22,836 nt of DNA, taken from NCBI GenBank assembly GCA_049242885.1, contig JBMLOQ010000137.1, positions 1 to 22,836 of the forward strand, written 5' to 3'. This document shows, piece by piece, positions 6,603-13,972 of this stretch. Each line of letters starts with the position of its first letter. The stretch's first letter is position 1. The notes under the pieces were generated by a model. The model ran no database searches. It worked only from the letters and a program-made list of their open reading frames with translations, and was not told the origin of the DNA. A program made the position numbers and the translations under genes. Source of the stretch: CAIVPM01 sp049242885. GTDB taxonomy: Bacteria > Bacteroidota > Bacteroidia > Chitinophagales > Chitinophagaceae.

Positions 6603-8123
6603 CTAATACACCAATACGTTGCCAGTCATTTCTTTTGGAATATTTAATCCCATGATATTTAAAATTGTTGGGGCAATATCGCCCAACTTACCAGATTTTA
6701 ATTTAAAACTACTCTTGTTGCCAATTAAAAATAAAGGAACTAAGTTTAAAGAATGTTGTGTATTAGGGCTACCATCTTCATTAATCATAAAATCGGCATT
6801 ACCATGATCTGCTGTAAGCAAAATAGTATAATCTTTTTCCAACGCTTTAGTTACAACTTTTTCAACACAAGTATCAACTGTTTCTACAGCTTTTTTTACT
6901 GCCTCAAAAACACCTGTATGACCTACCATATCTGCATTTGCAAAGTTTAAGCAAATAAAATCTGGAGTTTCGTTTTCAATAATTGGCAATAGTTCATCTA
7001 CAATTTTATAAGCACTCATTTCTGGCTGCAAATCATAAGTTGCCACTTTTGGTGATGGTACAATTAGCCTTTTTTCACCTTCAAATTCTTTTTCTCTTCC
7101 ACCACTAAAAAAGAAGGTAACATGAGGGTATTTTTCGGTTTCCGCCATTCTAATTTGGGTTTTTCCATTAGCAGCTATTACCTCACCTAAAGTATTGTTT
7201 AAATTATCGTTTTCAAACATTACTTGTACATTGGCAAATGTTGCATCATACTCAGTAATAGTGGTATAGTTAAGCTGCAACTTTTTCATTCCAAATTCCT
7301 CAAAATCTTGCTGTGTAAGCACCTGAGAAATTTCCCTGCACCTATCAGTTCTAAAATTAAAACATAAAGCAGCATCCCCATCTTTAATAAAGCTGTCTTT
7401 TGCCAAATCTTTATTCACCAATGGTTTTAAAAATTCATCAGTAATATTATTGGCATAATTAGCCAAAATACTTTCTTCAAAATTATCAGTTGAATCTCCT
7501 ACCCCATTTACCATTGCATTGTATGCTAAGTGTACACGTTCCCAACGTTTGTCTCTATCCATTGCATAATATCTTCCACACACAGTAGCAATTTTTCCAA
7601 TGCCATTTTCAGTAGTAAAATCTTTAAGTTGTTTAATAAAGCTTGCACCACTTTTTGGGTCACAATCTCTACCATCAGTAAATGCATGTATTAAAACATT
7701 ATGCAACCCTTGTTGCTTACAAATACTTAAAAGAGCAAATAAATGATTTATATGTGCATGCACACCACCATCACTCACTAAACCAAATAAATGAAGGGTT
7801 TTATTATTAGTTTTTGCATACTCAATACTATTTAGCAATGCTACATTTTTAGCCAACTCGCCAGTTTTTATAGCAACGTTAATACGCTGAAGCTCTTGAT
7901 AAACAATACGCCCAGCTCCCAAGTTTAAATGCCCAACTTCACTATTACCCATTTGCCCATCTGGCAAACCCACAGCTTCTCCACAAGTAACTAATGTACT
8001 ATTTGGGTACTTACTATATAAAGAACTTACAAAAGGAACATTCGCATTTTGAATAGCATCGGAGGCCGAAATTTTTCCTAAACCCCAACCATCCATTATA
8101 ATTAAACAAACTTTATTACTCAT
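6603..8123 (-). CDS. gpmI: 2,3-bisphosphoglycerate-independent phosphoglycerate mutase
   Basis: 506 aa, normal full length. It interconverts 3- and 2-phosphoglycerate in glycolysis and gluconeogenesis through a phosphoserine intermediate with two Mn ions, in the cytoplasm. Alkaline phosphatase-superfamily features are all visible: the first metal Asp in IIMDGWG (D11), the catalytic Ser in GNSEVGHLNLGAGR (S61), SDGGVHAH, HAFTDGRDCDP, GRYYAMDRDKRWER, the substrate-binding NFRTDRCREI, EKYPHVTFFFSGG, NFANADMVGHTG and TADHGNADFM, ending TQHSLNLVPLFLI. ATG start, with a TACTTTCG element (8128-8135) just upstream. No interruption. Confidence 0.97.
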   Translation of the reverse strand: MSNKVCLIIMDGWGLGKISASDAIQNANVPFVSSLYSKYPNSTLVTCGEAVGLPDGQMGNSEVGHLNLGAGRIVYQELQRINVAIKTGELAKNVALLNSIEYAKTNNKTLHLFGLVSDGGVHAHINHLFALLSICKQQGLHNVLIHAFTDGRDCDPKSGASFIKQLKDFTTENGIGKIATVCGRYYAMDRDKRWERVHLAYNAMVNGVGDSTDNFEESILANYANNITDEFLKPLVNKDLAKDSFIKDGDAALCFNFRTDRCREISQVLTQQDFEEFGMKKLQLNYTTITEYDATFANVQVMFENDNLNNTLGEVIAANGKTQIRMAETEKYPHVTFFFSGGREKEFEGEKRLIVPSPKVATYDLQPEMSAYKIVDELLPIIENETPDFICLNFANADMVGHTGVFEAVKKAVETVDTCVEKVVTKALEKDYTILLTADHGNADFMINEDGSPNTQHSLNLVPLFLIGNKSSFKLKSGKLGDIAPTILNIMGLNIPKEMTGNVLVY

Positions 8124-8127
8124 GCCA

Positions 8128-8135
8128 CGAAAGTA
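8128..8135 (-). promoter_or_regulatory. Possible -7 element of gpmI
   Basis: TACTTTCG on the - strand differs from the Bacteroidota -7 consensus TAnnTTTG at one base and ends 4 nt before the gpmI ATG. No TTG box is seen at the expected distance. If used, the message would have almost no leader. Confidence 0.3.
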
Positions 8136-8204
8136 AAAGAAAAAGAGTTTGGTTGATTTATAGTTTAAACAAGATACTGTTTTGAAACATCGAGGTTCAC
8201 TAGT

Positions 8205-8321
8205 CTATTTAGCTTTGGTTTCCTGCTTTTCGTTCCAAGTTTTTGTTGCTACATTGTAGCAATCAAAAAGCTTTCCACTGCAATCAGGGTTAGGCCAATC
8301 AGCAGTAATTCTATTAAACAA
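8205..8321 (-). CDS. Possible very small protein (38 aa from TTG)
   Basis: Unrecognised. From the only usable in-frame start, TTG at 8321, the product is 38 aa. The frame is open to 8348 (47 residues), where a TAA lies. The peptide has the look of true coding sequence: a hydrophobic stretch (FLTVLILLF) if the longer frame is used, then NRITADWPNPDCSGK, a second Cys (FDCYNVATKTW) and a basic tail. A GTG at the T6 run of 8340-8345 is one base out of frame, so loss of a single T would give a start before the hydrophobic stretch. It may be a small exported protein, the end of a decayed gene, or chance. It occupies most of the otherwise empty 313-bp stretch between gpmI and the SDR gene. Confidence 0.3.
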   Translation of the reverse strand: MFNRITADWPNPDCSGKLFDCYNVATKTWNEKQETKAK

Positions 8322-8436
8322 AAGAATTAATACAGTTAAAAAACACTTTTATTTTGCTTATTGAAATAAGAAATTAGAAATCCTAAATAAGAAATAACAA
8401 ACTTAATTTAACTAAATTGCACCTTATTTAGTAAAC

Positions 8437-9135
8437 ATGAATATTGTAATTACAGGTGCAAGTAAAGGTTTGGGCAAAGGATTTGCTTTGGAATTTGCCA
8501 AAGATGCTACTCAACTTGTTTTATGTGCAAGAAACAAAGAAGAACTAGAGCAACTTTCAACAGAAATTAATAAAATAAATCCTAATTGCATAGTTAAATT
8601 TAAAATTGTAGATGTAAGTATAAAACAGCAAATACTAGATTTTGGAAATTTTTGCAACGATTTAGGTGATACTGATATTTTAATTAATAATGCTGGCATT
8701 TTTTTACCAGGAAGTATTTATGAAGAAGAAGAAAATCAACTAGAAAAAATGATAAATACAAACCTGTACAGTGCCTATCATTTAACCAAAACTGTTTTGC
8801 CCAAAATGATGCTTAAAAAACAGGGGCATATTTTTAATATTTGTAGTATTGCAAGTAACAATGCTTATGCCAATGGTGGAAGTTATAGTATAAGTAAGTT
8901 TGCTTTGCTTGGCTTTAGTAAAAACTTGAGAGAAGAACTAAAACCACATGGAATAAAAGTTACAGCTGTTTTGCCAGGAGCTGTTTATACTAATAGTTGG
9001 GCAGGCAGTGGTGTAAATCCTAATAGAATTATGGAAGTTAACGATATTGCTAGTTTAGTTTATGCTGCAAGTAAATTATCTCCTCAAGCTTGTGTTGATG
9101 ATATTACCATAACCCCTCAATTAGGCAATTTATAA
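8437..9135 (+). CDS. SDR family NAD(P)-dependent oxidoreductase
   Basis: 232 aa, typical for a classical short-chain dehydrogenase. The Rossmann nucleotide-binding motif TGASKGLG is at 6-13, the NNAG motif near 85, an ICSIAS strand holds the catalytic Ser, and the active-site pair is Y150 and K154 in GGSYSISKFAL. The motif LPGAVYTNSW follows the active site. The substrate cannot be told from sequence; proteins like this are often annotated as generic 3-oxoacyl-ACP reductase-like enzymes. The next gene starts 10 bp after the stop and the third 12 bp after that, so this is probably the first gene of a three-gene operon. Confidence 0.93.
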   Translation: MNIVITGASKGLGKGFALEFAKDATQLVLCARNKEELEQLSTEINKINPNCIVKFKIVDVSIKQQILDFGNFCNDLGDTDILINNAGIFLPGSIYEEEENQLEKMINTNLYSAYHLTKTVLPKMMLKKQGHIFNICSIASNNAYANGGSYSISKFALLGFSKNLREELKPHGIKVTAVLPGAVYTNSWAGSGVNPNRIMEVNDIASLVYAASKLSPQACVDDITITPQLGNL

Positions 9136-9145
9136 AATACAACAT

Positions 9146-9412
9146 ATGCAAAAAATACTAGTTTTAATTTTCTTACATTTTTGTATGGGTAAAGTATTTT
9201 GTCAGTATAATCCTGCTCCATCAAAAAACAAAGACAGTAGCTTTTTAAATTTCAAACAAAAACTGTATTATATAGCACCCAATAGTGTAGTTAATAATTG
9301 GGGCATTATTTGTAAACAAGAATGGAAGTTTGAAAAGGCAACAAAAATTCCACTTAAAATAAGATTAGGTAGTTTAGCATATTGCAACAAATTAGAAGGT
9401 TATAAATATTAA
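9146..9412 (+). CDS. Conserved small secreted protein of unknown function
   Basis: 88 aa, ATG start 10 bp after the SDR gene. An N-terminal signal peptide (MQKILVLIFLHFCMGKVFCQ, cleavage likely near FCQ) is followed by a mature part of about 68 residues. The conserved-looking core is NNWGIICKQEWKFEKATKIP and a C-terminal PLKIRLGSLAYCNKLEG. I recall similar WGxxCKxEWxFEKATxIPLRxRLGS proteins in other Bacteroidota, always uncharacterised. The position between an SDR and an envelope M23 peptidase suggests an envelope role, by inference only. The Cys near the cleavage site is not in a lipobox. Confidence 0.8.
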   Translation: MQKILVLIFLHFCMGKVFCQYNPAPSKNKDSSFLNFKQKLYYIAPNSVVNNWGIICKQEWKFEKATKIPLKIRLGSLAYCNKLEGYKY

Positions 9413-9424
9413 TTTTACAGCACA

Positions 9425-10393
9425 ATGAAAAAAGTAAAATACTTTTATAATACCCATAAACTAAAGTTCGAAAAAATAGAAACGCCTTTGAGAGTAAGAC
9501 TTTTACAGGCTTTTGGTTTTATTGCTGCTAGTATTGTTACAGGATTAATTATAATGAGTATAGTTTTTAGATATGTAGAAAAACCAAACGAAAAATTTTT
9601 AAGAAAACAAAATGATGACTTAAAAGACAATTATGCCTTGCTTGAAGAAAGAACCAAACAATTGGAACTAAAAATGGATGAACTTGAAAACAGAGACAAC
9701 AAAGTTTATAGAAGCATTTTTGAAGCAACCCCAATACATGATAGTGCCAGATTAAAAGATGAAGAGGTAAAAAAAGAAACAAAACTTATCCAAGGCATGA
9801 CAGAAGATGAATTGGTGAAAAGTATGTACGCCCAGCTCAATAACTTATCGTTAAGGCTTAATTTTCAAAGCAAAAGTTTTACCGAAATTGATGAAATGGT
9901 AAAGAATAAAGAAAAACTGTTGCTTGCAATACCAGCCATTCAACCAGTTAGCAATAAAGATTTAACAAGGCTTGCAAGTGGATTTGGTTTAAGAGTACAC
10001 CCAATACTTAAAATTGCAAGACCACATAATGGTTTAGATTTTACTGCACCACAAGGCTCACCAATTTATGCAACTGCAGATGGCACAATAAGCAAAGCTG
10101 AATATGGAAGTGGATTTGGGAATTTAGTAGTTATTAATCATGGTTATGGCTTTGAATCTTACTATGCACATATGGTGAAAATAAAAGCAAGAGTTGGGGA
10201 AAAAGTTAAACGTGGTGATGTTGTAGGATATGTAGGAAGTACAGGCCTAAGCAGCGGTCCACATTGCCATTATGAAGTTCATAGAAATGGAGTACCTGTA
10301 GATCCTGTATATTATTTTTATCAAGATTTAACAGCAGCACAATTTGATAGAATTTTGAAACTGGCTAAAGTTGCAGGTCAAAGTTTAGATTAA
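9425..10393 (+). CDS. Membrane-anchored M23 family metallopeptidase (LytM domain)
   Basis: 322 aa. A short basic N-terminus, one membrane segment (about 29-48, AFGFIAASIVTGLIIMSIVF), a predicted coiled coil (about 58-95, rich in K, E, L), then a linker and a C-terminal LytM/M23 domain. All zinc ligands are present: H201 and D205 in RPHNGLDF, and H280/H282 in GPHCHYEVH, so it is predicted to be an active peptidoglycan endopeptidase rather than a degenerate activator. The coiled-coil plus M23 layout resembles EnvC- or MepM-like proteins of cell-wall growth or division. Third gene of the probable operon with the SDR and the small secreted protein. ATG 12 bp after the previous stop. Confidence 0.94.
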   Translation: MKKVKYFYNTHKLKFEKIETPLRVRLLQAFGFIAASIVTGLIIMSIVFRYVEKPNEKFLRKQNDDLKDNYALLEERTKQLELKMDELENRDNKVYRSIFEATPIHDSARLKDEEVKKETKLIQGMTEDELVKSMYAQLNNLSLRLNFQSKSFTEIDEMVKNKEKLLLAIPAIQPVSNKDLTRLASGFGLRVHPILKIARPHNGLDFTAPQGSPIYATADGTISKAEYGSGFGNLVVINHGYGFESYYAHMVKIKARVGEKVKRGDVVGYVGSTGLSSGPHCHYEVHRNGVPVDPVYYFYQDLTAAQFDRILKLAKVAGQSLD

Positions 10394-10444
10394 TTTATTA
10401 TTGCCTTCTTTTCCATAATTATTAATCATTTACAACAACCAAAA

Positions 10445-10472
10445 AATCTATTTTAGTTGTTTAAAATAGATT
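10445..10472 (-). terminator. AT-rich terminator overlapping the end of the DUF4105 gene
   Basis: Perfect 11-bp stem, AATCTATTTTA (10445-10455) with TAAAATAGATT (10462-10472), and a 6-nt loop. On the - strand it is followed by a T run (complement of 10439-10444). The stop codon of the DUF4105/Lnb-like gene (10448-10450) and its last codons lie inside the stem. Confidence 0.65.
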
Positions 10473-11584
10473 AGTCCATTTAAAATAACAATAGGTAAAA
10501 AAGCCAAATTCATTTCTTGGGGCATAAAAAACCAGCTTGCAAGGGTTAGGTTTTGAATGATAAATGCCATTAAAAAATAGTTTTTTCTAAGTTTATTTTG
10601 CTTAAACATTAAAAAAGCACCTACAATATTTGTAGGCAAACTCCATAACAAATTATAATTGTTGGCACAAGCTTGATGGTTGGTTCCTAACCACATAAAC
10701 ACCAATAAAACGCCCACTAAACCTGTAACAAAAACATAAAACGAAACTAAAATTTTTGCCCATCTTTTTTGTGAAAACTTAAAGCTACAAAAAGCTATTA
10801 ATACACCTACAATACTAAAAAACAACAAAGGATTAATAAATGCCGATTTAAACTTAAGCTGCTCCGATGATGGATAATTGTTTGTTTTAAAAAGCTTAGA
10901 TTTATGTAAAGCCATAGTATGCATTAAATTCTCTGGCAAAAAATTAGATGATTCCACAGTCATTACAGTATCAATTGTACTACCCAACAACAAATCAATA
11001 CCCAATTTATTCCAAGGCGATTTAGTTTTGTTTAAATAAAAATGAATAGCATTTCTAAAAGTATATTGCTTTTCCATTACACCACTACTAAAGGTCAATC
11101 CAATATAGTTTTTAAGTATATCTCTAATCTTTGTAGTACAATTACTATATAAAAAATCATATTTATAATTTCGGTTTTGAGGCAATGCATTATTACTTAG
11201 ATACTGATGTATAAGTGTTTTAATGCTATCGGGCACGTTTAATTCTTGCTCAGTAATATTTCTTTTTTCTTGATTATAGGCAATAAAAAAATCATTTGGA
11301 TTATCTGTACTTACAAAGTAATCGAGCTTACCTTTTACAAATTTTACATAAAAATTAGGGTCATAAAAATCAAATGTTCCATAGTTAAAAATCACGTCTG
11401 TTTGTGTTGCAAAATCAATAACCCTTATTGCTGTATGACCAAATATGCTATACAAATCTTCGCCAGGTGAACAGGTGATTAAGCTAATTTTTATACTATC
11501 TTTTTCGTTTTTAGCAGAAAGATTTAGCATATAAAAATTAAAAATAACTAACAGCAACAAGCATTTTCTATGCATAAATTTCAT
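10448..11584 (-). CDS. DUF4105 / Lnb-like N-terminal domain protein with C-terminal membrane segments
   Basis: 378 aa from ATG 11584 (a longer frame begins at 11602, a shorter ATG is at 11575). I prefer 11584 because a TATGTTTG box lies just upstream and the product starts with a signal sequence (MKFMHRKCLLLLVIF, cleavage near NLSA). The periplasmic domain carries the DUF4105 pattern: ISLITCSPGEDLYSIFGHTAIRV with H50, VIFNYGTFDF, YVKFVKGKLDYF and YDFLYSNCTTKIRDIL with C149, a candidate catalytic His/Cys pair. The C-terminal third has about five membrane segments. Pfam DUF4105 has been renamed after Lnb, a lipoprotein N-acyltransferase reported in Bacteroides; I recall this and cannot check that this protein is the true equivalent. 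It is divergent from the next gene with starts 38 bp apart. Confidence 0.85.
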   Translation of the reverse strand: MKFMHRKCLLLLVIFNFYMLNLSAKNEKDSIKISLITCSPGEDLYSIFGHTAIRVIDFATQTDVIFNYGTFDFYDPNFYVKFVKGKLDYFVSTDNPNDFFIAYNQEKRNITEQELNVPDSIKTLIHQYLSNNALPQNRNYKYDFLYSNCTTKIRDILKNYIGLTFSSGVMEKQYTFRNAIHFYLNKTKSPWNKLGIDLLLGSTIDTVMTVESSNFLPENLMHTMALHKSKLFKTNNYPSSEQLKFKSAFINPLLFFSIVGVLIAFCSFKFSQKRWAKILVSFYVFVTGLVGVLLVFMWLGTNHQACANNYNLLWSLPTNIVGAFLMFKQNKLRKNYFLMAFIIQNLTLASWFFMPQEMNLAFLPIVILNGLIYFKQLK

Positions 11585-11589
11585 TTGTG

Positions 11590-11597
11590 CAAACATA
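11590..11597 (-). promoter_or_regulatory. -7 promoter element TATGTTTG of the DUF4105 gene
   Basis: Exact TAnnTTTG on the - strand, ending 5 nt before ATG 11584. There is no TTG box at 17-23 bp (the nearest is 28 bp away). It supports the start at 11584 or 11575 over the longer frame. Confidence 0.45.
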
Positions 11598-11622
11598 TTC
11601 ATAATTGTATTGTTTTAGTAAT

Positions 11623-12546
11623 ATGCAAACTATTTTAATTACAGGAGGAACTGGAATGTTGGGCACATATTTATCTAGCCAATTACTTGAAATGGGATAT
11701 AAAGTTATTATAATGGGAAGAACTCCCAAAACAAATCTTAATACAAATTTAAGTTATGCTACATGGAACTTAGAGGCTCAAACAATAGATGAAAATGCCA
11801 TTAAACAAGCCGATGTAATTGTAAACTTAGCAGGGGCAAATGTGGGTACAAAACGATGGACAGCATCCAGAAAAAAAGAAATTGTAGAAAGCAGAACAAA
11901 AGCAGGAAGCTTAATAGTTAAAGCTTTAAAAGATATACCAAACAATGTAAGAACAATTGTACAAGCAAGTGCTACGGGATGGTATAAAAACAAAAATCAT
12001 ATTGCCAATACTGAAAATGAACAAGCCAACAATGATTTTTTGGGAAACACTTGCAAGCTTTGGGAAGAAAGCATTTTACCTGTTGAACAAATAAACAAAA
12101 GACTAGTTATTCTTAGATTTGGAATTATACTAAGCAATAATGGTGGGGCATTTAAAGCGTTTTTAAACCCACTATTTTTTAAAATGGCACCTATCATGGG
12201 TAATGGCAAGCAACACATTAGTTGGATTCATTTACATGATGCAGCTATGGCAATTGTATATGCCATTCAAAAACAACATATTAAAGGAGTTTACAATACA
12301 GTAGCACCAAATGTTTCAACAAATAAAAATTTTATGCTTACACTAGCAAAACTAGTTAGCAAAAATTTGTATTTACCCATTTACATTCCATCCTTTTTAC
12401 TCAAAATAATTGTAGGAGAAATGAGCGAAGAAGTTTTAAAAAGTACTAATGTAAGTTCAGAAAAAATAATAGCTGAGGGATTTAACTTCAAGTATCCAAA
12501 TCTTGAATCTTGCTTTAAAAATTTAATTGAAAATAAGAACATGTAG
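11623..12546 (+). CDS. TIGR01777 family (SDR39U1-like) epimerase-like protein
   Basis: 307 aa from ATG 11623. A TTG at 11605 is in frame, but ATG places the Rossmann strand right at the N-terminus (MQTILITGGTGMLGTYL), as is normal. Extended SDR fold of atypical group 39U1: the TGGTGMLG nucleotide motif, VIVNLAGANVG, a KEIVESRTKAG helix, QASATGWY, ILRFGIILSNNGG, and ISWIHLHDAA. The C-terminal segment (KSTNVSSEKIIAEGFNF, PNLESCFKNLI) matches the usual DUF1731 tail. NADP-dependent activity is presumed for the family, but the substrate is unknown. It stands alone, divergent from the DUF4105 gene. Confidence 0.92.
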   Translation: MQTILITGGTGMLGTYLSSQLLEMGYKVIIMGRTPKTNLNTNLSYATWNLEAQTIDENAIKQADVIVNLAGANVGTKRWTASRKKEIVESRTKAGSLIVKALKDIPNNVRTIVQASATGWYKNKNHIANTENEQANNDFLGNTCKLWEESILPVEQINKRLVILRFGIILSNNGGAFKAFLNPLFFKMAPIMGNGKQHISWIHLHDAAMAIVYAIQKQHIKGVYNTVAPNVSTNKNFMLTLAKLVSKNLYLPIYIPSFLLKIIVGEMSEEVLKSTNVSSEKIIAEGFNFKYPNLESCFKNLIENKNM

Positions 12547-12549
12547 TAT

Positions 12550-12625
12550 ATAAAAACGGAAAAGGCCAGAGATAAAAATCCCAGCCCGTGTTTAATCCGT
12601 ACCCTATGAAAACAGAGTTTAAAAT
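12550..12625 (+). other. Locally G+C-rich spacer, possible structured RNA
   Basis: After the epimerase gene the base composition rises sharply for about 50 bp (ggccagagat ... cccagcccgtg ... ccgtaccc) within an AT-rich genome, then drops again. ACGGA (12556-12560) and TCCGT (12596-12600) could pair, with GGC/GCC pairing inside. No protein frame of convincing length covers it. A 22-codon ATG frame (12606-12674) starts at its right edge. G+C-rich islands between genes in AT-rich genomes often mark RNA genes or riboswitches; I cannot name a family. Confidence 0.25.
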
Positions 12626-12718
12626 GCCTTTCTTTTGGTGTAAATATTCTTCTAATTTTCTAACATATATATAAACGATTTAACTTCTACTTTATTTTGC
12701 AAACACAAAAAAAGTTTC

Positions 12719-13486
12719 ATGTTTTTTATAGATACTCATTCACATTTATATGTTGAACAATTTTCAAACGACTACAACACAGTAATAGCAAAGGCTGTAG
12801 CAGAAGGGGTTGAAAAAATAATATTTCCAGGAATTGATAGCACAACTCATACTGATATGCTAAGAATTGCCAGCGAAAATCAAAACACCATTTACTGCAT
12901 GATGGGCTTGCACCCTTGTAGTGTAAATGAAAATTTTAATCAAGAACTTGATATTGTAGAAAAATATTTACAACAACAAAAATTTGTAGCTATTGGCGAA
13001 ATAGGATTAGATTTTTACTGGGATAAAACTTTTGTAAAACAACAGCTTGAAGCATTTAACCACCAAATGGAACTCGCATTGCAATACAAACTACCTATTA
13101 ATATTCATACAAGAAATGCAACCCAAGAAACAATTGAGGCAGTAAAGCCATTTGCAAAAAGAGGATTAACAGGAATTTTTCATTGCTTTGGTGGCAGCTA
13201 CGAAACAGCAAAGCAAATTATTAATCTTAATTTTAAATTAGGCATTGGTGGAGTTTTAACATATCCAAAAGCTGGCTTGCAAGAAACACTTAAACCAATT
13301 GGCTTAGAACATATAGTTTTAGAAACAGATGCACCCTATTTAACCCCTGTACCATTTAGAGGAAAAAGAAATGAAAGTAGCTATATAAAAATAATTGCAC
13401 AAAAATTAGCCGATATAAAAGGAGAAAGCATAGAAGAGATTGCATATGTTACAACTGAGAATGCTAAAAAAATGTATGCATTATAA
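12719..13486 (+). CDS. TatD family metal-dependent DNase
   Basis: 255 aa, family-typical. TIM-barrel amidohydrolase-fold nuclease with 3'-5' exonuclease or DNA-repair and quality-control roles described for E. coli TatD. All metal ligands are present: H7 and H9 (FIDTHSHL), E94 (IGEIGLDFYW), H130 (INIHTRNA), H155 (IFHCFGG) and D204 (LETDAPYL), with the usual tail PFRGKRNESSY...IAQKLADIKG and TTENAKKMY. ATG start. The tRNA-Ser gene follows 33 bp downstream. The paralogues YcfH and YjjV cannot be told apart here, so no symbol is assigned. Confidence 0.95.
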   Translation: MFFIDTHSHLYVEQFSNDYNTVIAKAVAEGVEKIIFPGIDSTTHTDMLRIASENQNTIYCMMGLHPCSVNENFNQELDIVEKYLQQQKFVAIGEIGLDFYWDKTFVKQQLEAFNHQMELALQYKLPINIHTRNATQETIEAVKPFAKRGLTGIFHCFGGSYETAKQIINLNFKLGIGGVLTYPKAGLQETLKPIGLEHIVLETDAPYLTPVPFRGKRNESSYIKIIAQKLADIKGESIEEIAYVTTENAKKMYAL

Positions 13487-13496
13487 GCTGCCCCCC

Positions 13497-13504
13497 TATT
13501 TTTG
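13497..13504 (+). promoter_or_regulatory. -7 promoter element TATTTTTG of tRNA-Ser
   Basis: Exact TAnnTTTG, 15 nt before the tRNA 5' end and just after a CCCCCC run. No TTG box is seen at the usual distance upstream, where the tatD end lies. Confidence 0.5.
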
Positions 13505-13519
13505 CACCCATTAAAAAAA

Positions 13520-13606
13520 AGAGAGGTGTCCGAGTGGTTGAAGGAGCACGCCTGGAAAGTGTGTATACGTGAAAATGTATCGAGGGTTCGAATCCCTTCC
13601 TCTCTG
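13520..13606 (+). tRNA. tRNA-Ser (anticodon GGA)
   Basis: 87-nt type II tRNA. A 7-bp acceptor stem AGAGAGG (13520-13526) pairs with CCTCTCT (13599-13605), with G as discriminator at 13606. The anticodon stem CACGC/GTGTG encloses the loop CTGGAAA, with GGA at 13554-13556. A long variable arm follows, as in serine tRNAs, then the T arm GAGGG-TTCGAAT-CCCTT. The 3' CCA is not encoded. It decodes UCC and UCU. Confidence 0.96.
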
Positions 13607-13972
13607 CAAGTATGTTAAGTAAGTAAAGTATAGTTTTACAATTATAGATGTATCGTCTTTTTTGTATTAAAACAGTTCCCACTTTATAGCAACGTCCTAA
13701 GAGAAGTTGAAATGTTACAAACTTTTTATTATTGCAGCAAATGCTGCTAAAGCCGCTACAGTGAAGACAAAACCATAACTAAGTAATAGAAGCTATTCCT
13801 ATTAAAGGGGGAGTTTTATTATATTTTATAAATACTAAATTATTTCATACAGCTTCTCAGTAACATTAAATCTTTTTTAGTAATCATAATTAACTAAACA
13901 ATAGAAATTTGTAATGGAGCATTTCTTTGTTTGTAAATTTGCATCCAACCAATAAATTCGTTAACGCATTTC
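13607..13972. other. 366-bp spacer between tRNA-Ser and uvrB
   Basis: No convincing gene. It holds the uvrB promoter at its right end. A short + frame, TTG 13707 to TAA 13778, encodes 23 residues (KLFIIAANAAKAATVKTKP at its end) that look somewhat protein-like but lack ATG and homologues known to me. The rest is AT-rich sequence without clear hairpins or repeats. Confidence 0.5.
13909..13941 (+). promoter_or_regulatory. Bacteroidota-type promoter of uvrB
   Basis: TTG (13909-13911), a 22-bp spacer, then TAAATTTG (13934-13941), matching the -33/-7 consensus TTG...TAnnTTTG. The uvrB ATG is 31 nt downstream. This is the best-formed promoter in the window. Confidence 0.65.

Noticed and set aside
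11602..11623. Longer N-terminal starts for the DUF4105 gene (11602) and the epimerase gene (TTG 11605)
   Set aside because: They would extend beyond the signal peptide and the Rossmann strand, and the first would lie upstream of its own promoter box.
13464..13682. 72-aa - strand frame containing AERKGFEPSI and SRRAPSTTRTP
   Set aside because: It is the antisense translation of tRNA-Ser; this peptide pattern is a well-known false annotation.
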